Origin: Byssothecium circinans
Lineage: Eukaryota > Ascomycota > Dothideomycetes > Pleosporales > Massarinaceae
NCBI GenBank assembly: GCA_010015675.1
Contig: ML976977.1
Coordinates: 946,374-1,010,373, forward strand
Length of the DNA: 64,000 bases
Direction of reading: 5' to 3'
The notes under the pieces: generated by a model
What the model saw: only the letters and a program-made list of their open reading frames with translations
Told to the model about the DNA's origin: nothing
Database searches by the model: none
Part shown: piece after piece, positions 21,273-33,195 of the stretch
Layout: each line of letters begins with the position of its first letter
Position numbering within the stretch: position 1 is the first letter of the stretch
Program-made: the position numbers and the translations under genes

Positions 21273-22556
21273 TCGTGACAGCCTCGGCTGTTCCAATTGT
21301 AGCTGGCGTGATTGCTAGCGCAAGCGATGGAGATTGTTCAGAACAGTGCTAAATTGAAGTCTGAAATGGAAAACAGCAATCCAATACTGTGTTTTGCGTT
21401 TGAACAATCAAATGTCGAGGGCGAAGTAGCAGCATAAACTTGTCCCGACTTTCGGGAGAATATAGGATGAGCTAAGTCGCTTAGTCAACGCGGATCACAA
21501 CACCCAACTTCACCTGTGGTCATTTCAATCATAGTCTTTTCACCTCAGTTCATCCTTGGGCTACTTGCCCTGCATTTGTTGCAGAGCAATCCAAAGCCAT
21601 CATAACATTGCCGCTTCGTATTTGGGTATCGGGAGCCCACCCGAGCGTCGCCTTATCGGAGTGCCTATTTAGGCTTATCTCCACGTTCTTCGCTCAGGAT
21701 AGCCACCTTCTTCCCCAGACTTGCTACCCCGGATTGTTACCCGCCTTCGCAGATTTTATACGGACTTCTATTTTATTAAGTTTCGACGACACCGTAGTCC
21801 GAGGCCCGACGCTCATCCGAGCTGGCCGAAAGGTCGGAAGGGCTCGGGCTGATTCGCAAGCCACGAACATGCGCTGAAGATACTCTGGACGCCACGCAAC
21901 TAGAGACATTGTGTTTGCATGGGCAATTTTGCCTCGATATTCCATGTGAAAGAAGGCTGAGTTTGACATCTGGAACTTCTTGGTACACCGGTCACAACCG
22001 CTAGCGCCGTGTTGAACCGAGCAGACCATCGCAAGCTCCCATTCCGCGTCTGCCATGCCCGATCCTGAAAATTCCAGTGAAGAGGCAATCGGGAGGACAA
22101 TCATCAATCGCTGAAAGACGCTGAAGTCGAAGATTCAGAGCGTGGGTCGGCGCAGAGTCGACATTGGTTTGAAGCCGTTGGACACTCAAAAAGAGGAGAA
22201 CTGGGGCACTCCAAGCGAAGGGGGAAATATGCTGTTGGGAGCGCCAAGCGCCCGCGTTACACATGGCATGCCTCCTCAGTGGACCGGAGCGGTGGACAAC
22301 AACATCCTCATCACCGAGAATAGCCTCAAGGAAGGCACGATTCAACCTTCATTCGCTCGCTTTCTCGCTCTAAGTTCCTTCTTGCAATCAGAGGTCTTGT
22401 CGTGTATGTTAGTAGCGACGACCTAGATTATACTGCGACGTTAATCCACTCTAACTACGTATGAAGCACATTCACACATTAGGTGATATGCTAGCACAAG
22501 GCAATGTGCTCGCACAAGGTGGCGTGCTAAGCTATCTTCTAGCTTAATACTAGTAT
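21273..22556. other. Intergenic region
   Basis: Overlapping short ORFs on both strands at 21608-22426 lack recognisable domains, and I do not support any as a gene. Near 22480-22530 there are short repeated phrases (GTGCT-GCACAAGG). It may be a decayed region. Confidence 0.4.
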
Positions 22557-22580
22557 ATGATTAATGTTCAGCCAACCAAC

Positions 22581-22671
22581 TCTACCAACCTACTCTACCA
22601 ACCTACTCTACCTACCAACTCTACCTACCAACTCTACCTACCAACTCTACCTACCAACTCTACCTACCAAT
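22581..22671 (+). repeat. Minisatellite, seven 13-bp units
   Basis: Two units of TCTACCAACCTAC are followed by four exact TCTACCTACCAAC units and one degenerate unit, immediately upstream of the phosphatase ATG at 22713. An ATG at 22557 is in frame through the whole array, so it could encode a Leu/Pro/Thr/Tyr repeat extension of the phosphatase. Confidence 0.92.
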
Positions 22672-22712
22672 TTGCCCTACCAATCCTACCAACCAATCTG
22701 AACAATCCCAAT

Positions 22713-23720
22713 ATGGCTACTCCGTGGTCTTCACCAGAATCTCTCCCTGTGGATCCGGATGACTCTACGGCTCCAACTTCGGTGTGCCCGACACCCCTAG
22801 ACTTGACCGATGGCCTTGCAAAATACGGCCTGATCCAGGATAATGTGCTGCCGGCCATTAAAGATGCATTAGTTGCGATCGCCAAAGACGCCGGCACGAT
22901 GATGCTCGCGGCCGACCCCTCAATGGACGCTTCTGACACGAAGAACAACTCGAGCGATCGAGTCACGGAAACCGACAAGGCGATTGAGGGCGTGGTACAG
23001 ACTCGACTTGCTTCAGCGTACCCTCAAATCCTCTTCTTAGGGGAGGAGACGTACAAGGCAGGCGACAAGTTGACTGACAAGCCAACGTTCATCTGTGACC
23101 CGATTGACGGCACTCTGAACTTCATCCACGGCATTCCCAACTTCGCTATTTCCCTGGCGCTCTGTGTCGGAAAGAAGCCAGTTGTTGGTGTCGTCTACAA
23201 CCCCGCCCGTGGAGATCTGTTCACTGCTGTCAGGAATCAAGGTGCTCACCTCACCAAGATCGACGGCTCAATCCACCGCCTCCCGCTTCGCTCCGTCCCG
23301 CCACCCATGGCTTCACTGAATGACTGTATGGTGGCAGTCGAATGGGGAAATCAACGTCAGGGTCCAAACTGGGATCTCCGCACTTCCGTCGCAATGCAGC
23401 TCATGACTTCCACGTCCTGCGGTGGCGCCATGGCACACAGCATGCGCTCCAATGGCTCTGCGGCTCTGGACTTTTGCTACGTCGCGGCTGGGACAATTGA
23501 TGCGTTCTGGGAGGGCGGTGTCTGGATGTGGGATGTTGCTGCTGGCTGGATCATCCTTGAGGAAGCTGGCGGCATTGTTGCGAGTGCAAACCCTGGCGAT
23601 TGGGAACCGACGGTTGAAGGTCGGCTGTACTTTGCGGTACGGGGTGCGAAGAAGGCTGAGCAGAAAGCTGTCGTTGAGCAGCTCTGGGGCATGATGGGCG
23701 ATCGGAAGTTCATCTATTAA
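22713..23720 (+). CDS. Inositol monophosphatase family protein
   Basis: A single exon of 335 residues. The metal-binding motifs of the lithium-sensitive phosphatase superfamily are present: GEE at 110-112, DPIDGTLNF from 129 (the DP-x-DGT metal/phosphate loop) and WDVAAGW from 273 (the WD-x-AA motif). The length exceeds the usual 270-300 residues because of a 35-residue N-terminal lead. The expected reaction is Mg2+-dependent hydrolysis of inositol monophosphates or related sugar/quinate-pathway phosphates; the substrate cannot be fixed from sequence. An upstream in-frame ATG at 22557 would add 52 repetitive residues encoded by a minisatellite. I prefer 22713 because the coding character becomes normal there. 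Confidence 0.88.
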   Translation: MATPWSSPESLPVDPDDSTAPTSVCPTPLDLTDGLAKYGLIQDNVLPAIKDALVAIAKDAGTMMLAADPSMDASDTKNNSSDRVTETDKAIEGVVQTRLASAYPQILFLGEETYKAGDKLTDKPTFICDPIDGTLNFIHGIPNFAISLALCVGKKPVVGVVYNPARGDLFTAVRNQGAHLTKIDGSIHRLPLRSVPPPMASLNDCMVAVEWGNQRQGPNWDLRTSVAMQLMTSTSCGGAMAHSMRSNGSAALDFCYVAAGTIDAFWEGGVWMWDVAAGWIILEEAGGIVASANPGDWEPTVEGRLYFAVRGAKKAEQKAVVEQLWGMMGDRKFIY

Positions 23721-24791
23721 GGGCTTGAAGGCTGTGGATATGTTGCCAGCTTGAAGGCTTTGGACATGTTGCCAAGTGACAATGTGGAGGGCAACGTGAC
23801 AGACTGCTCTTAAGTTAGGCGGTTGTTCAAGTTCTGATTGAGCTTCAGATATATGTTAATAAATGTAATGAGATTGATACCCCAGTCCCACGCGAAATGT
23901 GGGAGTAGTGCTACATCATAATGAATATCTTCAACTGTTTCTCTCATAAGCTAACCTATTAGGAAATAAATCAACATCCATGTGTACCCTTCCATTCCTT
24001 ACGGAGATCGTGCCTTCTCAAAACAGAGAGTTAAAGAGTCGTACCTCTCTCGAGTTTATTTCATCCACGTATAAAACTCGCAAACAAGTAACAAACGAGC
24101 TGTAGATGGGGTTAAATTCCGAAAGGGCTATTAATGAGGGGTTCTGGGAAGGCAGGATCCCTCTAAAAGGCTGCGAGCTTCATCCGCGACACATTGTACA
24201 TGCACAGTACTTGAGCGTGAAAAGGCATCACATGGCGCTACGCCCAATACGGCTAGTCCCACAGACCCTGAGCAGGCACGATCTTTCCCATCGACGACGT
24301 CCACTCCAGTCAAGCCGAGGATTCTGTTTTGTTTCAATCCCTCGCAGGACTTGATTTTTCGACCCCTCTCGCCGCCAACGTGCAAAACCCGGCGAGAGCC
24401 TTGGAAAAGAACAAAAGCCACAGCGTGATCGACACCCGCAAGCGCCCCGGAACTAGGCCTGCTAGGGACCGAAGCGACGGCGAGCCGTAAGTACAACACC
24501 AGCATCACCCGTTCTCCGTGCCAGCGCCGAACGTCCCCTCGCGCGCTTTCACAGCCCCTCTTCCCTCCTCTCCCTCTTTGCGTGCGCACGTTGTGCTCTT
24601 CTTCTTGTCGCTCCTTTGCTTTGCTTTCTTTGCTTGCGCTTGCATGACTCCGGCGTTGGGCTTTGGGAGTCTTTGGCGAGCGCTGTGAGTTTCGAGCTTG
24701 TCGAGTAGAGTTGAGCTACGCAGCCAACGCGGTACAGCACCGACGCACATATTCAAAGGAATAAGAGAGAAAAAAGAAGGAAGGCGGCATC
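23721..24791. other. Intergenic region with repeat copy B and LSM12-like promoter
   Basis: Contains dispersed-repeat copy B (23995-24166) and, from about 24500, a pyrimidine-rich promoter/leader preceding the LSM12-like ATG. Reverse ORFs here are low-complexity shadows. Confidence 0.5.
23995..24166 (+). repeat. Dispersed repeat, copy B
   Basis: Partner of 18914-19084 in direct orientation (see copy A). The two copies bracket about 4.9 kb carrying the tRNA relic, the 2EXR/F-box-like gene and the phosphatase gene. Confidence 0.8.
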
Positions 24792-25614
24792 ATGGCGGAT
24801 AGCAAGCGCCAGAGCATTGCGGGCAAGGTTGCGACGCCAAAGGTCGGGCCTACCAAGGACGTAATCGATGCGGACTCAAACCTGTACAAAGCAGTCGGCG
24901 CACGGTAAGCCCCCTTCCACTCCAATTTGCTGGGACTGGAACCTGAACTGACACAAACAGCGTCAAAATCACATGCGCCCCTCACGAAAATGTGCTCGAG
25001 GGCACCCTCTTCACCACCTGCAACATCACACATGCCATCGCCATCAATACGGCGCCTGCACCGCCGAACCCCTCTGCGCCCCTCTCCGGCCAGCCCGGCG
25101 ACTACCACATCATTCCCTTTGCCCACATCCTTAGCTTCGAGCTCATTGGCGCGGGAGAGCGAGCTGCGGACGCGGGTCCTGGCTTCGACGGCGCTCTGCC
25201 CAGCATCTCCAAGGTAGATCTGGACGCCATACGGGCCAGGGAGGAGCAGACGATCCGTGAGATGAAGAGGAAGGATGCGCAGAAGGGCAAGGGCGTAACC
25301 AAGGAGGCGCAGGAGATCTTCGATGCCATCTCCAGGACGTACGTCTCTTCCCTCTTTTACGCGCTTGAAAAAGGTTCCAAACTAATCGTATGACTCGTAG
25401 GCTTCCTACGCGCTGGGCCGACGCCCAAATTGTCGTCAACGACGCCGTCCTCGTCCAACCCCCCTACACCGTCGACAGCATAAAAGCGCCCGCCGGAAAA
25501 GAGCAGAGCGTCGCCATGGTCCGCAAGATCATGGAGCAGTTCTTTCAGCGCAAGAAAGCAGCTGGGAACCGCGCATCTGTGGCTACGCCCATCGCCCCGC
25601 GCAAGGGTGGATGA
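24792..25614 (+). CDS. LSM12-like protein (LSm domain plus anticodon-binding-like AD domain)
   Basis: Three exons (24792-24904, 24961-25338, 25401-25614) give 234 residues; both introns (56 and 62 nt) are canonical. The N-terminal part (about residues 30-110) fits the divergent LSm fold of LSM12, with V-x-ITCAPHENVLEGTLFTTC reading as the Sm1-like strands. The C-terminal half (about 125-215) has the helical AD region: DLDAIRAREEQTIREM, then a Trp-containing segment and a QVRKIMEQFF-like final helix (here MVRKIMEQFFQRKK). LSM12 proteins associate with ataxin-2/Pbp1-type RNA-binding complexes and ribosomes; that role is inferred from family. The extreme C-terminus is basic. The length is close to fungal relatives. 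Confidence 0.82.
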
Positions 25615-27324
25615 GCAAGAGACCGGAGAGACGGAAAAGCGCAAAGCTTGTGGAGAGGCAACTGTATTGTTGGAAGTCGGACAAATACGCTTGGAGCAAA
25701 CGGTGCATAAGAACTTGCACTGTTGCGAGGAGCGGAAGTCATGGATCGTAGAAGGGGTGGTCTTGGATTGCTTGTGGTGGGGGATGAGATGAGTGTTATA
25801 CCACTCTTCATGTGTGCGAATATGGCGGCCTTGTGTACTAATTGTAGTCGGACAGGCGGACATGTCGGAAGAATTAACACGATATTCAAAGTAGTTTGTC
25901 CAGACTAACAATGCTTGCTCTCTTGGGCTTTAGTCTCCACCACCTTCAAAAATATGTGACGAAACTGGCTTTCTTAAGTTGTGAAAGATACGCATGGAGG
26001 TTCTCTATTGACATGGAATAATAAAGCCATGTTTGGCGGGTCGAGTAAGAACCCCCCCTACTCCCGTCGCTCCTAACCTCGAATCCCTTCATACTAACCT
26101 TGCTATTTCTTTAGCATCTTATCAACGATGTCGGCGCAGCCCGTCTCAACCTATCCCTATCTTCTCCCTCAGTCACTTCTTCCCATCCGTCACCCATCCA
26201 CCAACCCTCCATCCCACCATCACCAACCATCAACCTCCCCTTTAGTTTCCGCTCAAACGGACAACACGGTCCTTGGCATTGGAAGCATTACCACCGAAAG
26301 CGCGCCAGTAATCCGTGACCTCCCCGTTAACAAAACCCTCAGGGCGGAACATTAGCTTAATCAACAGGGTTATGGGACGGAGCTAGCTGGACTGCCAGGG
26401 TTGGGGGTTGGGGGTTGAGCTCCTTTTCCCCCACCCGTTCCGAACGGCGGGCGATGGAAGAGGGAATATTGTTGTAGTTATTTATGACATGAGATTAGGC
26501 ATGAGGAATACCCAGTGATAAAGGCGTCTTCATACACCTGAACTTTGGACTTTCGGGAAGATGCAATCTAGGGCGGGCGGGCGGGCGGGAGGTGTATGTC
26601 CTTGGTCAATCACATGCAATACAATGCTCTACTGGATACTATACTCTTATAGTATATATAGAAACACCTCCTTCCCACGGGCTGGGAAGCGGCTTTCCTT
26701 TCCTTTTCTTTTGTAGGGCGTGCCGAATACGTCTCTCCGTAGATTGCAAGGAGCATGTCTACATCGGCGAAGAAGTGTTCGGCACCGTCGCTAATCGAGT
26801 CTGCGGAATCCAACGCAAATTCTAAACATGAGGAATGCTGGGTACTGAATCGGTTGAATGGTGAGATTGTGGGGTTTTGGGTGTGTGTGATTTGGGTAGG
26901 GGGCAGGAGGTTATGGTATTGTATAATTCGTTTTGATTTAAGGGGGGATGGGTATGGGATGTTGAGAATGAGTATTAAGGACGGGGCTTTCATTTTTGCC
27001 AATAGAGTCAGGGGTCCAAGAGGGGATTTCGGGGGGAGTCTGGTTATACACGAAGGTTTTCTTGTCCGTTCCTTGTGCTACATTGAGTCTCACCCCTATT
27101 GGTTCATACTCTCGTGGAGACTTGAACACTGTCCACTTCTTTAGGGATACGCGCTGGAAACATCCGTTAATCCGTTAACTCTCGTACCCGATAAACCCTC
27201 AGCGAATCATACGAATGTTCTCACCGTCTGAATGAGCAGCAATGTCTTGAGATTGAAACCCCGCCCAATCCCGCGCCGACCAACTAGTCCTACCACCTCT
27301 CCCTTTCAGCCGCCCTATGGCCCT
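25615..27324. other. Intergenic region
   Basis: No supportable gene. It includes a homopyrimidine/CCATC-rich stretch (26040-26240) and a short GGGC tandem (about 26573-26590). Short ORFs near 26600-27140 have no recognisable domain. Confidence 0.45.
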
Positions 27325-29861
27325 CTAAGCTATCCGGAACATATCACCAGTCCAACCATAGGCCCGCGTTAGACGGCGTCCGTATCGTCGTCCCCACATG
27401 AAGGGGAGTTTGTTGCCGGGATGGGGCTCGTGGAATTGGATAGACCTTCTGACGTCCAAGTTCTTCGGTGTGAAATGCCATGCGCTACCCTGGAGCTTCT
27501 CTGCTGAAAAGCCCGTGGAGACGAGGGCGTGAAGGAAGTCTGGCCAGGCAATTTCTCCAGGCTGATCAGGTGAGTTTGGGGAATGGAACAGCGCTCTGAA
27601 GACTTTGTGGGCACGCTTGTCAACTATGAAGATTACTTCTTTGTCGATTGCTGCGGCACAATTTGGTTCTTGGGCGGGTTCATATGCCACTGCAGCTGCC
27701 CCGCGGGTCTTGACTTTCTGCGTGGTGGTCGTAGAGAGTTTCTTGAAAGCACCTGTGAGTTGCTTGTCCACTTCGTGAGCGTCGGAGAGAAATGGCTGAT
27801 AAGTGTCTTTGGAAGAAGAAGACGCAACACTGGCCTTCATTGCCTCCGCAGGCTCCACCCAAGACGGTGTTCGACAAATTACTCGCTCCCCAAGTATGCT
27901 CTTGGTCTCCGCTATCGGTGTAGTGCCAGCGGTTCTCTGATAGTACGCATTTGCCGCCTTCCAGAAAGCATCTAGAGCAGACTCTGCTTTCCGCATGGCT
28001 TCGACAGTCTGGCGAGTTTGGCGCTTATGAGCTGGAAACTCAAATTTGCCATCCTGAGGGTTTCCTAGTTCTACCAACGTGGGATCTAGGAAATCGACGG
28101 GACGGGTTAGGTCCCAGACTAGCATATGACGATCTCGTTCACATGTGAGCTTGCCTTGACGTCGTGCAACCGCGACCTCGACTGCTTTAGCCCAGGGCTG
28201 GAAGAGGTGAAGCTGGCGCAAACATTCGGACATGACTGAGAGTTGCGAGATTAGCGAGGCGATGTATGGCGATATTAGAGACTTTGCTCGGTCATCGTAC
28301 AGCATCAACCGTCCGAACTCATCCATGAGTGACGGCAACGTCACAAAATCTCGGGTCCCTTTGTCTACGAGCAAATCGTAGAGGCTCAAAATGCGGTCTC
28401 TGAGCTTATCGCGGGGATTGTTTGGCTTGACCTGAATGTAAAGAGAACTAGGATTGGCATCTTCGGGATTAGCGAGAAAGTGGAAAGCTCGTAGCGGCGG
28501 TGAGGATGGTAGCAAGGCCCTTATAACGCCAATGATATCGAGGGTTGCCGACTCGATATAGTAGACCGCCCGTACGAGTGAGTCGAAGAAGTCCGGAAGT
28601 ACGCTCTTATCAGGCTTCATACCGGCTGCGTGTGTGGCGGAAAGCTCGTGAACCCGTGCCATACACTCACCAATCTCTTCCCACATGAAAACAAGCGAAT
28701 GCGCATCCCCGATCACTTGTCTCAGTGATTGCCCATACATTATACGACTGGACTTGGCTTTCCTGTGGGGACGACCTTTATTATCCAGGACATAATGAGG
28801 GCGGTGGTCTTTGTATTCCTGAACAACATCCGCGAAATAGCGGGGGTCCTCCCTCAGACTCCACGCGTGATCAATTGCCTGGTCTTTTTGGGCACTGACG
28901 AGTGCACATAGTCGAGAAAAGTCGGGCCGGGTTGGTAGGCGATACGGCGCTTCTCGCGCAATCGCATCGAGCGACTGATAGTCTTCCACATTCTCGTGCA
29001 GGGACGGCGGTTCAGGTGCAAGCTCAAAGGACAGCATCTTCGGAGCGAGGTCATGCAGAATTCCCAGCATACACTTAGCCAGGAACAGCATCAAGCCTTG
29101 TTGGATCTCCAGAATCTGTAGGCCGTGGTCCACATGCACGGTAAATTCTATCTCAATGGACTCCTGCAAAGATGATTGATCCTCCCATTCAACGAAAGTA
29201 CCGTAGCTTGCAGGACCCTTCTCTTCCATAAAAGACATTGTGAACAGGTCCTTGCGTATGGCCATGATTTCTGGTCTCAATTTGTACAAAGGCGCCAGCT
29301 CAAGGTCGGAATGTGCAAAGGCACTTGGGTGATGCCGGCCTCGTGTGTTCAACAGGATGAGTAACGACCTCGGCTTCAATAGGTCCTCATATTGATGTAG
29401 GGCCAAGTCACATTTTCGCCTTCCTGCGTAAACAGGGCCGTCCGATCCTTGACCACTTTATCGACGTCGGGTCTGTGGCTGACGCTCATTCTAGGCCAAG
29501 CATTTTGTAGGATCTCCTTCTTTTGCGTACGACTCTTCTTCGTCCAGCGGTTTCGAATTGTTTTTTCGTGACGATCAAGGGCGATCCTTAGCATATGTAG
29601 GGCATTGAACACCTCAGTCGACATGGTCTTGGCTTCCTTTCGACATGCGTCTATGGGCGGGATTATTGATGACGGTATGGAGCGCGCCCTGTTCTGGAAC
29701 AGCATAGAGAGGTTGGACTCCGGATTGAATATCGTCTCGATCTGTTCTTTGTAATCTACGAGGTTATTTTGTTCGTCAAATTGTCCGTTGAGAGACATCC
29801 TTGCTGCATGTAAAAGGAGCTCGTCATATGCCTGACGAGCTGCTCTGTGCGAGTCGGCCAT
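27325..29861 (-). CDS. Large fungal protein of unknown function, split by an apparent -1 frameshift
   Basis: From ATG 29861 the frame runs 161 codons and ends just after the TWPYIN motif. A second frame then runs 27325 to about 29406 and continues as EDLLKPRSLLILLN. As far as I recall the family, WPYIN and EDL are contiguous (WPYIN-x-EDL), so a single missing base within 29384-29393 restores one 845-residue protein (length 2537 nt, one short of a multiple of three). The overlap is too small to hide an intron. The N-terminal part includes KKSRTQKKEIL and a Trp-Pro motif; the C-terminal half is largely helical with a conserved W-x-x-x-FLHAL segment. The family appears in many Dothideomycetes but I know no function. 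The cause may be an assembly error, a recent pseudogene or recoding. The intact 690-codon remainder argues for a recent or artefactual event. Confidence 0.65.
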
Positions 29862-32800
29862 TCTGAGCTCAGAGGATCAACGTAAGCTCGTCATAGGAGT
29901 GGAATAGAAAGAGAGTAGTAGCGAACTTGCGGCGAAGATCGCACGACGAACTTTCGAGGTAGCGGGCAATGTCGCGAGCAGAGCGTAAACAGTTTATACT
30001 GCTTTCTTAAGGTAAATGTGATAGTGAAGCCAGAGATTCCGGCGAAAAGATTTGCCGACTGCAGCTTCTCATTGTTGTTGCTACACTGTGCAAACGCCCC
30101 TCTGGCTTCTGCAGTCGCCAGGCCGACGGCTAGTTGAAGGAAGGAGCACTCTCAGCCGTGAAGCCAACAAACTGAAGTAGAGACCAGAGAAATGCCATTC
30201 TCGAACTCTTTGGTTGCTTGAGATGGTACAGCACGGCCTGTATCATAGCTGGTGAAATACCTTGCGTGAACAAAAACGTTTGAGCGATGTCTTTACCTCT
30301 GACGGTCGGTATGAGGGAATGAGAATTTGTGGTCCCATAACTACTGTAAAGGGCTCTACCTTTACTTGTGAACGTGGAGGTATGTTATTCTCTCATTCGA
30401 TCCATGCCAGGACGCACATGACAGCGATCTCCCCAGCGTGAGTTCCGAACTGGAACATTTCGTTTCGCAACATCTCTTTCTAGACGATGTCGCACAAAGC
30501 CTCACGTTTTGGTATACTCGACCTGGGCTGTACATCGCGACAGGTACTGTCATTTCCTACACCGGTCGGAAGCCTTGCCTTCGAATTGCGGTGAAGAAGT
30601 GGAAAGATCGGTGAGAAAATAAAGAGATAGAACGGGGGAAGCTGCAGATCAGAGGAAGGGACGCATTAAGACGCATTCACAACTCCACCATTCACCTCAC
30701 CAATGGGACACATACCCGCAGACCGCAGCGCTTGTTTCGCCGACCTGTCACCCCCAGATCGTCTCTTTAGCGTCTGTATCCGACGTGCAGCGGCACAGCG
30801 CCTCGCACCGCATCGCCAACGTCGTCAAATGGCACGTTCCACGAGATATTTCCGGTGATGTTTCGACAACACCGGGGATGGACGGCTTCCCCAGATCAGG
30901 CTCCCCGGGATGCGGGCCCCCGGCACCTAGGCTCTAGCCGCCAAAGACGCCTTGTCCTACCGTTGAAGATTCGTCTATGATTACCGGCTGTTTGTCTTCT
31001 ATTTGCCCGAAGTGGAGTGACACAAGATCGTTCAAGCCTTTGCACAACATGAGCGTGAAGGCGGCGGCAATTCAAGCGCTGCTGTTGCCATGCGACGTAA
31101 CATCGATCCCAGGGCCAGGATTGGGGGACGATCGGCTGTTTCTTTTCTTTTCTTTTTTTGTTGCGAATAGACAGCGGGAGGTCAAGATGAGGCTGACGGC
31201 TTTGCGTCATCCCCTTAAGGAAGTTTGGCGCGGAAGACGGGAACATTTCGATGCGGCCGGATTTGCTTGCGAGACCGCCCGAGCGTCGATGCTGACAGCG
31301 ACCAGACGATTATGCCGAGAAGGAGCTGGGCGAGACGGCAAAGGACAAGCCCGCCGCCCTATGGAAGTGCGTGGCAGCGTTGTTTGATGGTGATTTGTCG
31401 ACCCAACGCACTCAGGAGAACAAGGAGAACACAGTCGGCCACTCTGTTGGCGGCCACAACGGGGATTCGTGGAAAGTCATCCGAGAAGCGTTACGAGACA
31501 GATATCATGACATTATGGTTTGAATTGTCCAAAAGTGTATTTACTGATGTCGGCAAGGGGGTGGGGCGGTGGGATGGGGATTTGGCTCCCGTCAGCTTGG
31601 AAGCCGGGGAAGGTGGAAGCAGCCCTCGCGTGGGGAAGCGCGTCTGGCTGCATAAGGCGGTCAACCAATTCACACCTCATACTCCTATACCCTATCCTCC
31701 GTACACCTTGCTTGTCTGACTAGCACATACGGGCCTCCCACTTCCTCCGTTCCCTCCCCTCCTTTCCTTTCCACGGCCGGACGGGAGCACTCAGCCTGTG
31801 GGCCAAGCATCTCGGTTTGCTTCTTTTCCCGGGCACAGGCATGATACAGTATCGCCATCGCAATGCGCACTGGCGTAGGGAGTCGCTTTGCCGTGTTTGT
31901 CGAATCTAGCCCTCTCAAACAAGGTGCATTGGAGGGAAGTAACGGAGGAATTCCGCGACAGCCATCCCCTGTGTTGGGCGTGGGGTGAACTTTGCGTCGA
32001 ATGCCGTATGCCGTATCGGGATCAGGCCCTCACTCGGCTTCATGTGCAACGCAACGGCCGGGGAAGCAGGAAAGCAAGGTGTGCTGTAGCCCGCTACCCC
32101 GTCCGGCTCCCAAATGGATGATGCTGGTACACTTTCTTTTGCTCGAAGCGTCGTTGCCCATCCACCCCATGCCTGCGAGTCAAGCCTAGCGGCGTATACA
32201 TCTGCCGTCTATAAAGAATAGTATTCCCGCAAGTCCTCCGATGCTTTTCTTTCGCCACACCACAGACTCCTCCACTGCTCGCCCAGACTTTTAAACTACT
32301 GCTACCAAATACTTGTGCCATCCATAAATATCCCTCGTCAGCCTCCTTTGCGTCACAGTCTGCACTGTCACATCCTCGCCTCCAACTAGCCGGATAATTC
32401 GTTCCAGCACATCAGGTACCATCCAACCACAGCATCACCAACTCGGCCGTGCATATCGAGGCGTCGAAAAGAAATAAGTAAGTCTCTCGCCATGCAGCCT
32501 CTGCTGCTACCGCACTCACGATCTGGCGGTCAACGAATTTGCTTGGTTCCCGGTCAAGAGTGCCAGCGCACACCACATCAGCCCTGCAATTCTCTGATAT
32601 TAAATCTGACTCATGATTTCCAGGCTCTTCTCGCATTGCATATCCAAGCCCTTCCCGCAAGCCTGCGTCGGAAGCTATAATCAGCCATTCCAATTTTGCC
32701 AGCGAATTTATTAGTTGTCCGAGACAGCTCACAACACCTGGACGCTTTCCGAGTCTCTTTCGACCCAACCATTGCCTGAGAGCCGAGAGACACGCACGTC

Positions 32801-32967
32801 AGTATTTTACTGTACTACCGGAGTTGATATTTAGCCTTCGGTCCCCAGCTTCTCCCCGGATCTGCCCCTGACTATCGATCCTCCTACTTTGACTTTGGCT
32901 TTCAAAACCCGACGACCACATCTTCAACATTCAATCAAATTCCAAAACCACCATCACACAACTCAAG
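29862..32967. other. Long gene-poor region
   Basis: About 3.1 kb without a convincing gene. It contains a T-rich tract (31138-31162) and a C/T- and AC-rich lead-in (32800-32967) that resembles a promoter and 5' leader for the small ORF at 32968. The several 60-165 codon ORFs lack domain signals and overlap each other on both strands. Confidence 0.45.
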
Positions 32968-33195
32968 ATGCCTCTCCAAAACAACGCATCCGCTCCTCGT
33001 CAGCGCCTCTCTATCCTTACCAACTCCAACCTCGGTCACGACGTATCTGCTGCCTTCAAAGCCTCCAGCAGCATGTCCTCGCGCGCAACTCAAGAATTCG
33101 GCGAGACACCCGCACCACCGCCATCTCCCATCGACTTCTCCTTCCCCTCGACACCAGCCGAGCAGCGAAGTCCTGCTGGAAGCGACACGAATTGA
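32968..33195 (+). CDS. Small hypothetical protein (75 residues)
   Basis: ATG at 32968 is preceded by an A/C-rich leader ending CACACAACTCAAG, a very typical fungal start context. The product is hydrophilic, Ser/Ala/Pro-rich and probably disordered (MPLQNNASAPRQRLSIL at the start, a PPPSPIDFSFP segment near residue 52). It has no signal peptide, cysteines or membrane segment. Codon choice (C-ending third positions) resembles the real genes nearby. The family is unrecognised. It stands alone in a gene-poor 7.6 kb stretch, with a long presumptive 3' flank. Confidence 0.55.
   Translation: MPLQNNASAPRQRLSILTNSNLGHDVSAAFKASSSMSSRATQEFGETPAPPPSPIDFSFPSTPAEQRSPAGSDTN

Noticed and set aside
21724..22345. 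Overlapping ORFs on both strands as a gene
   Set aside because: Several frames are open at once, none with a domain or a convincing start; composition alone does not decide.
31225..31719. 164-codon forward ORF in the gene-poor region
   Set aside because: No recognisable domain, no good start context, and alternate frames are equally open.
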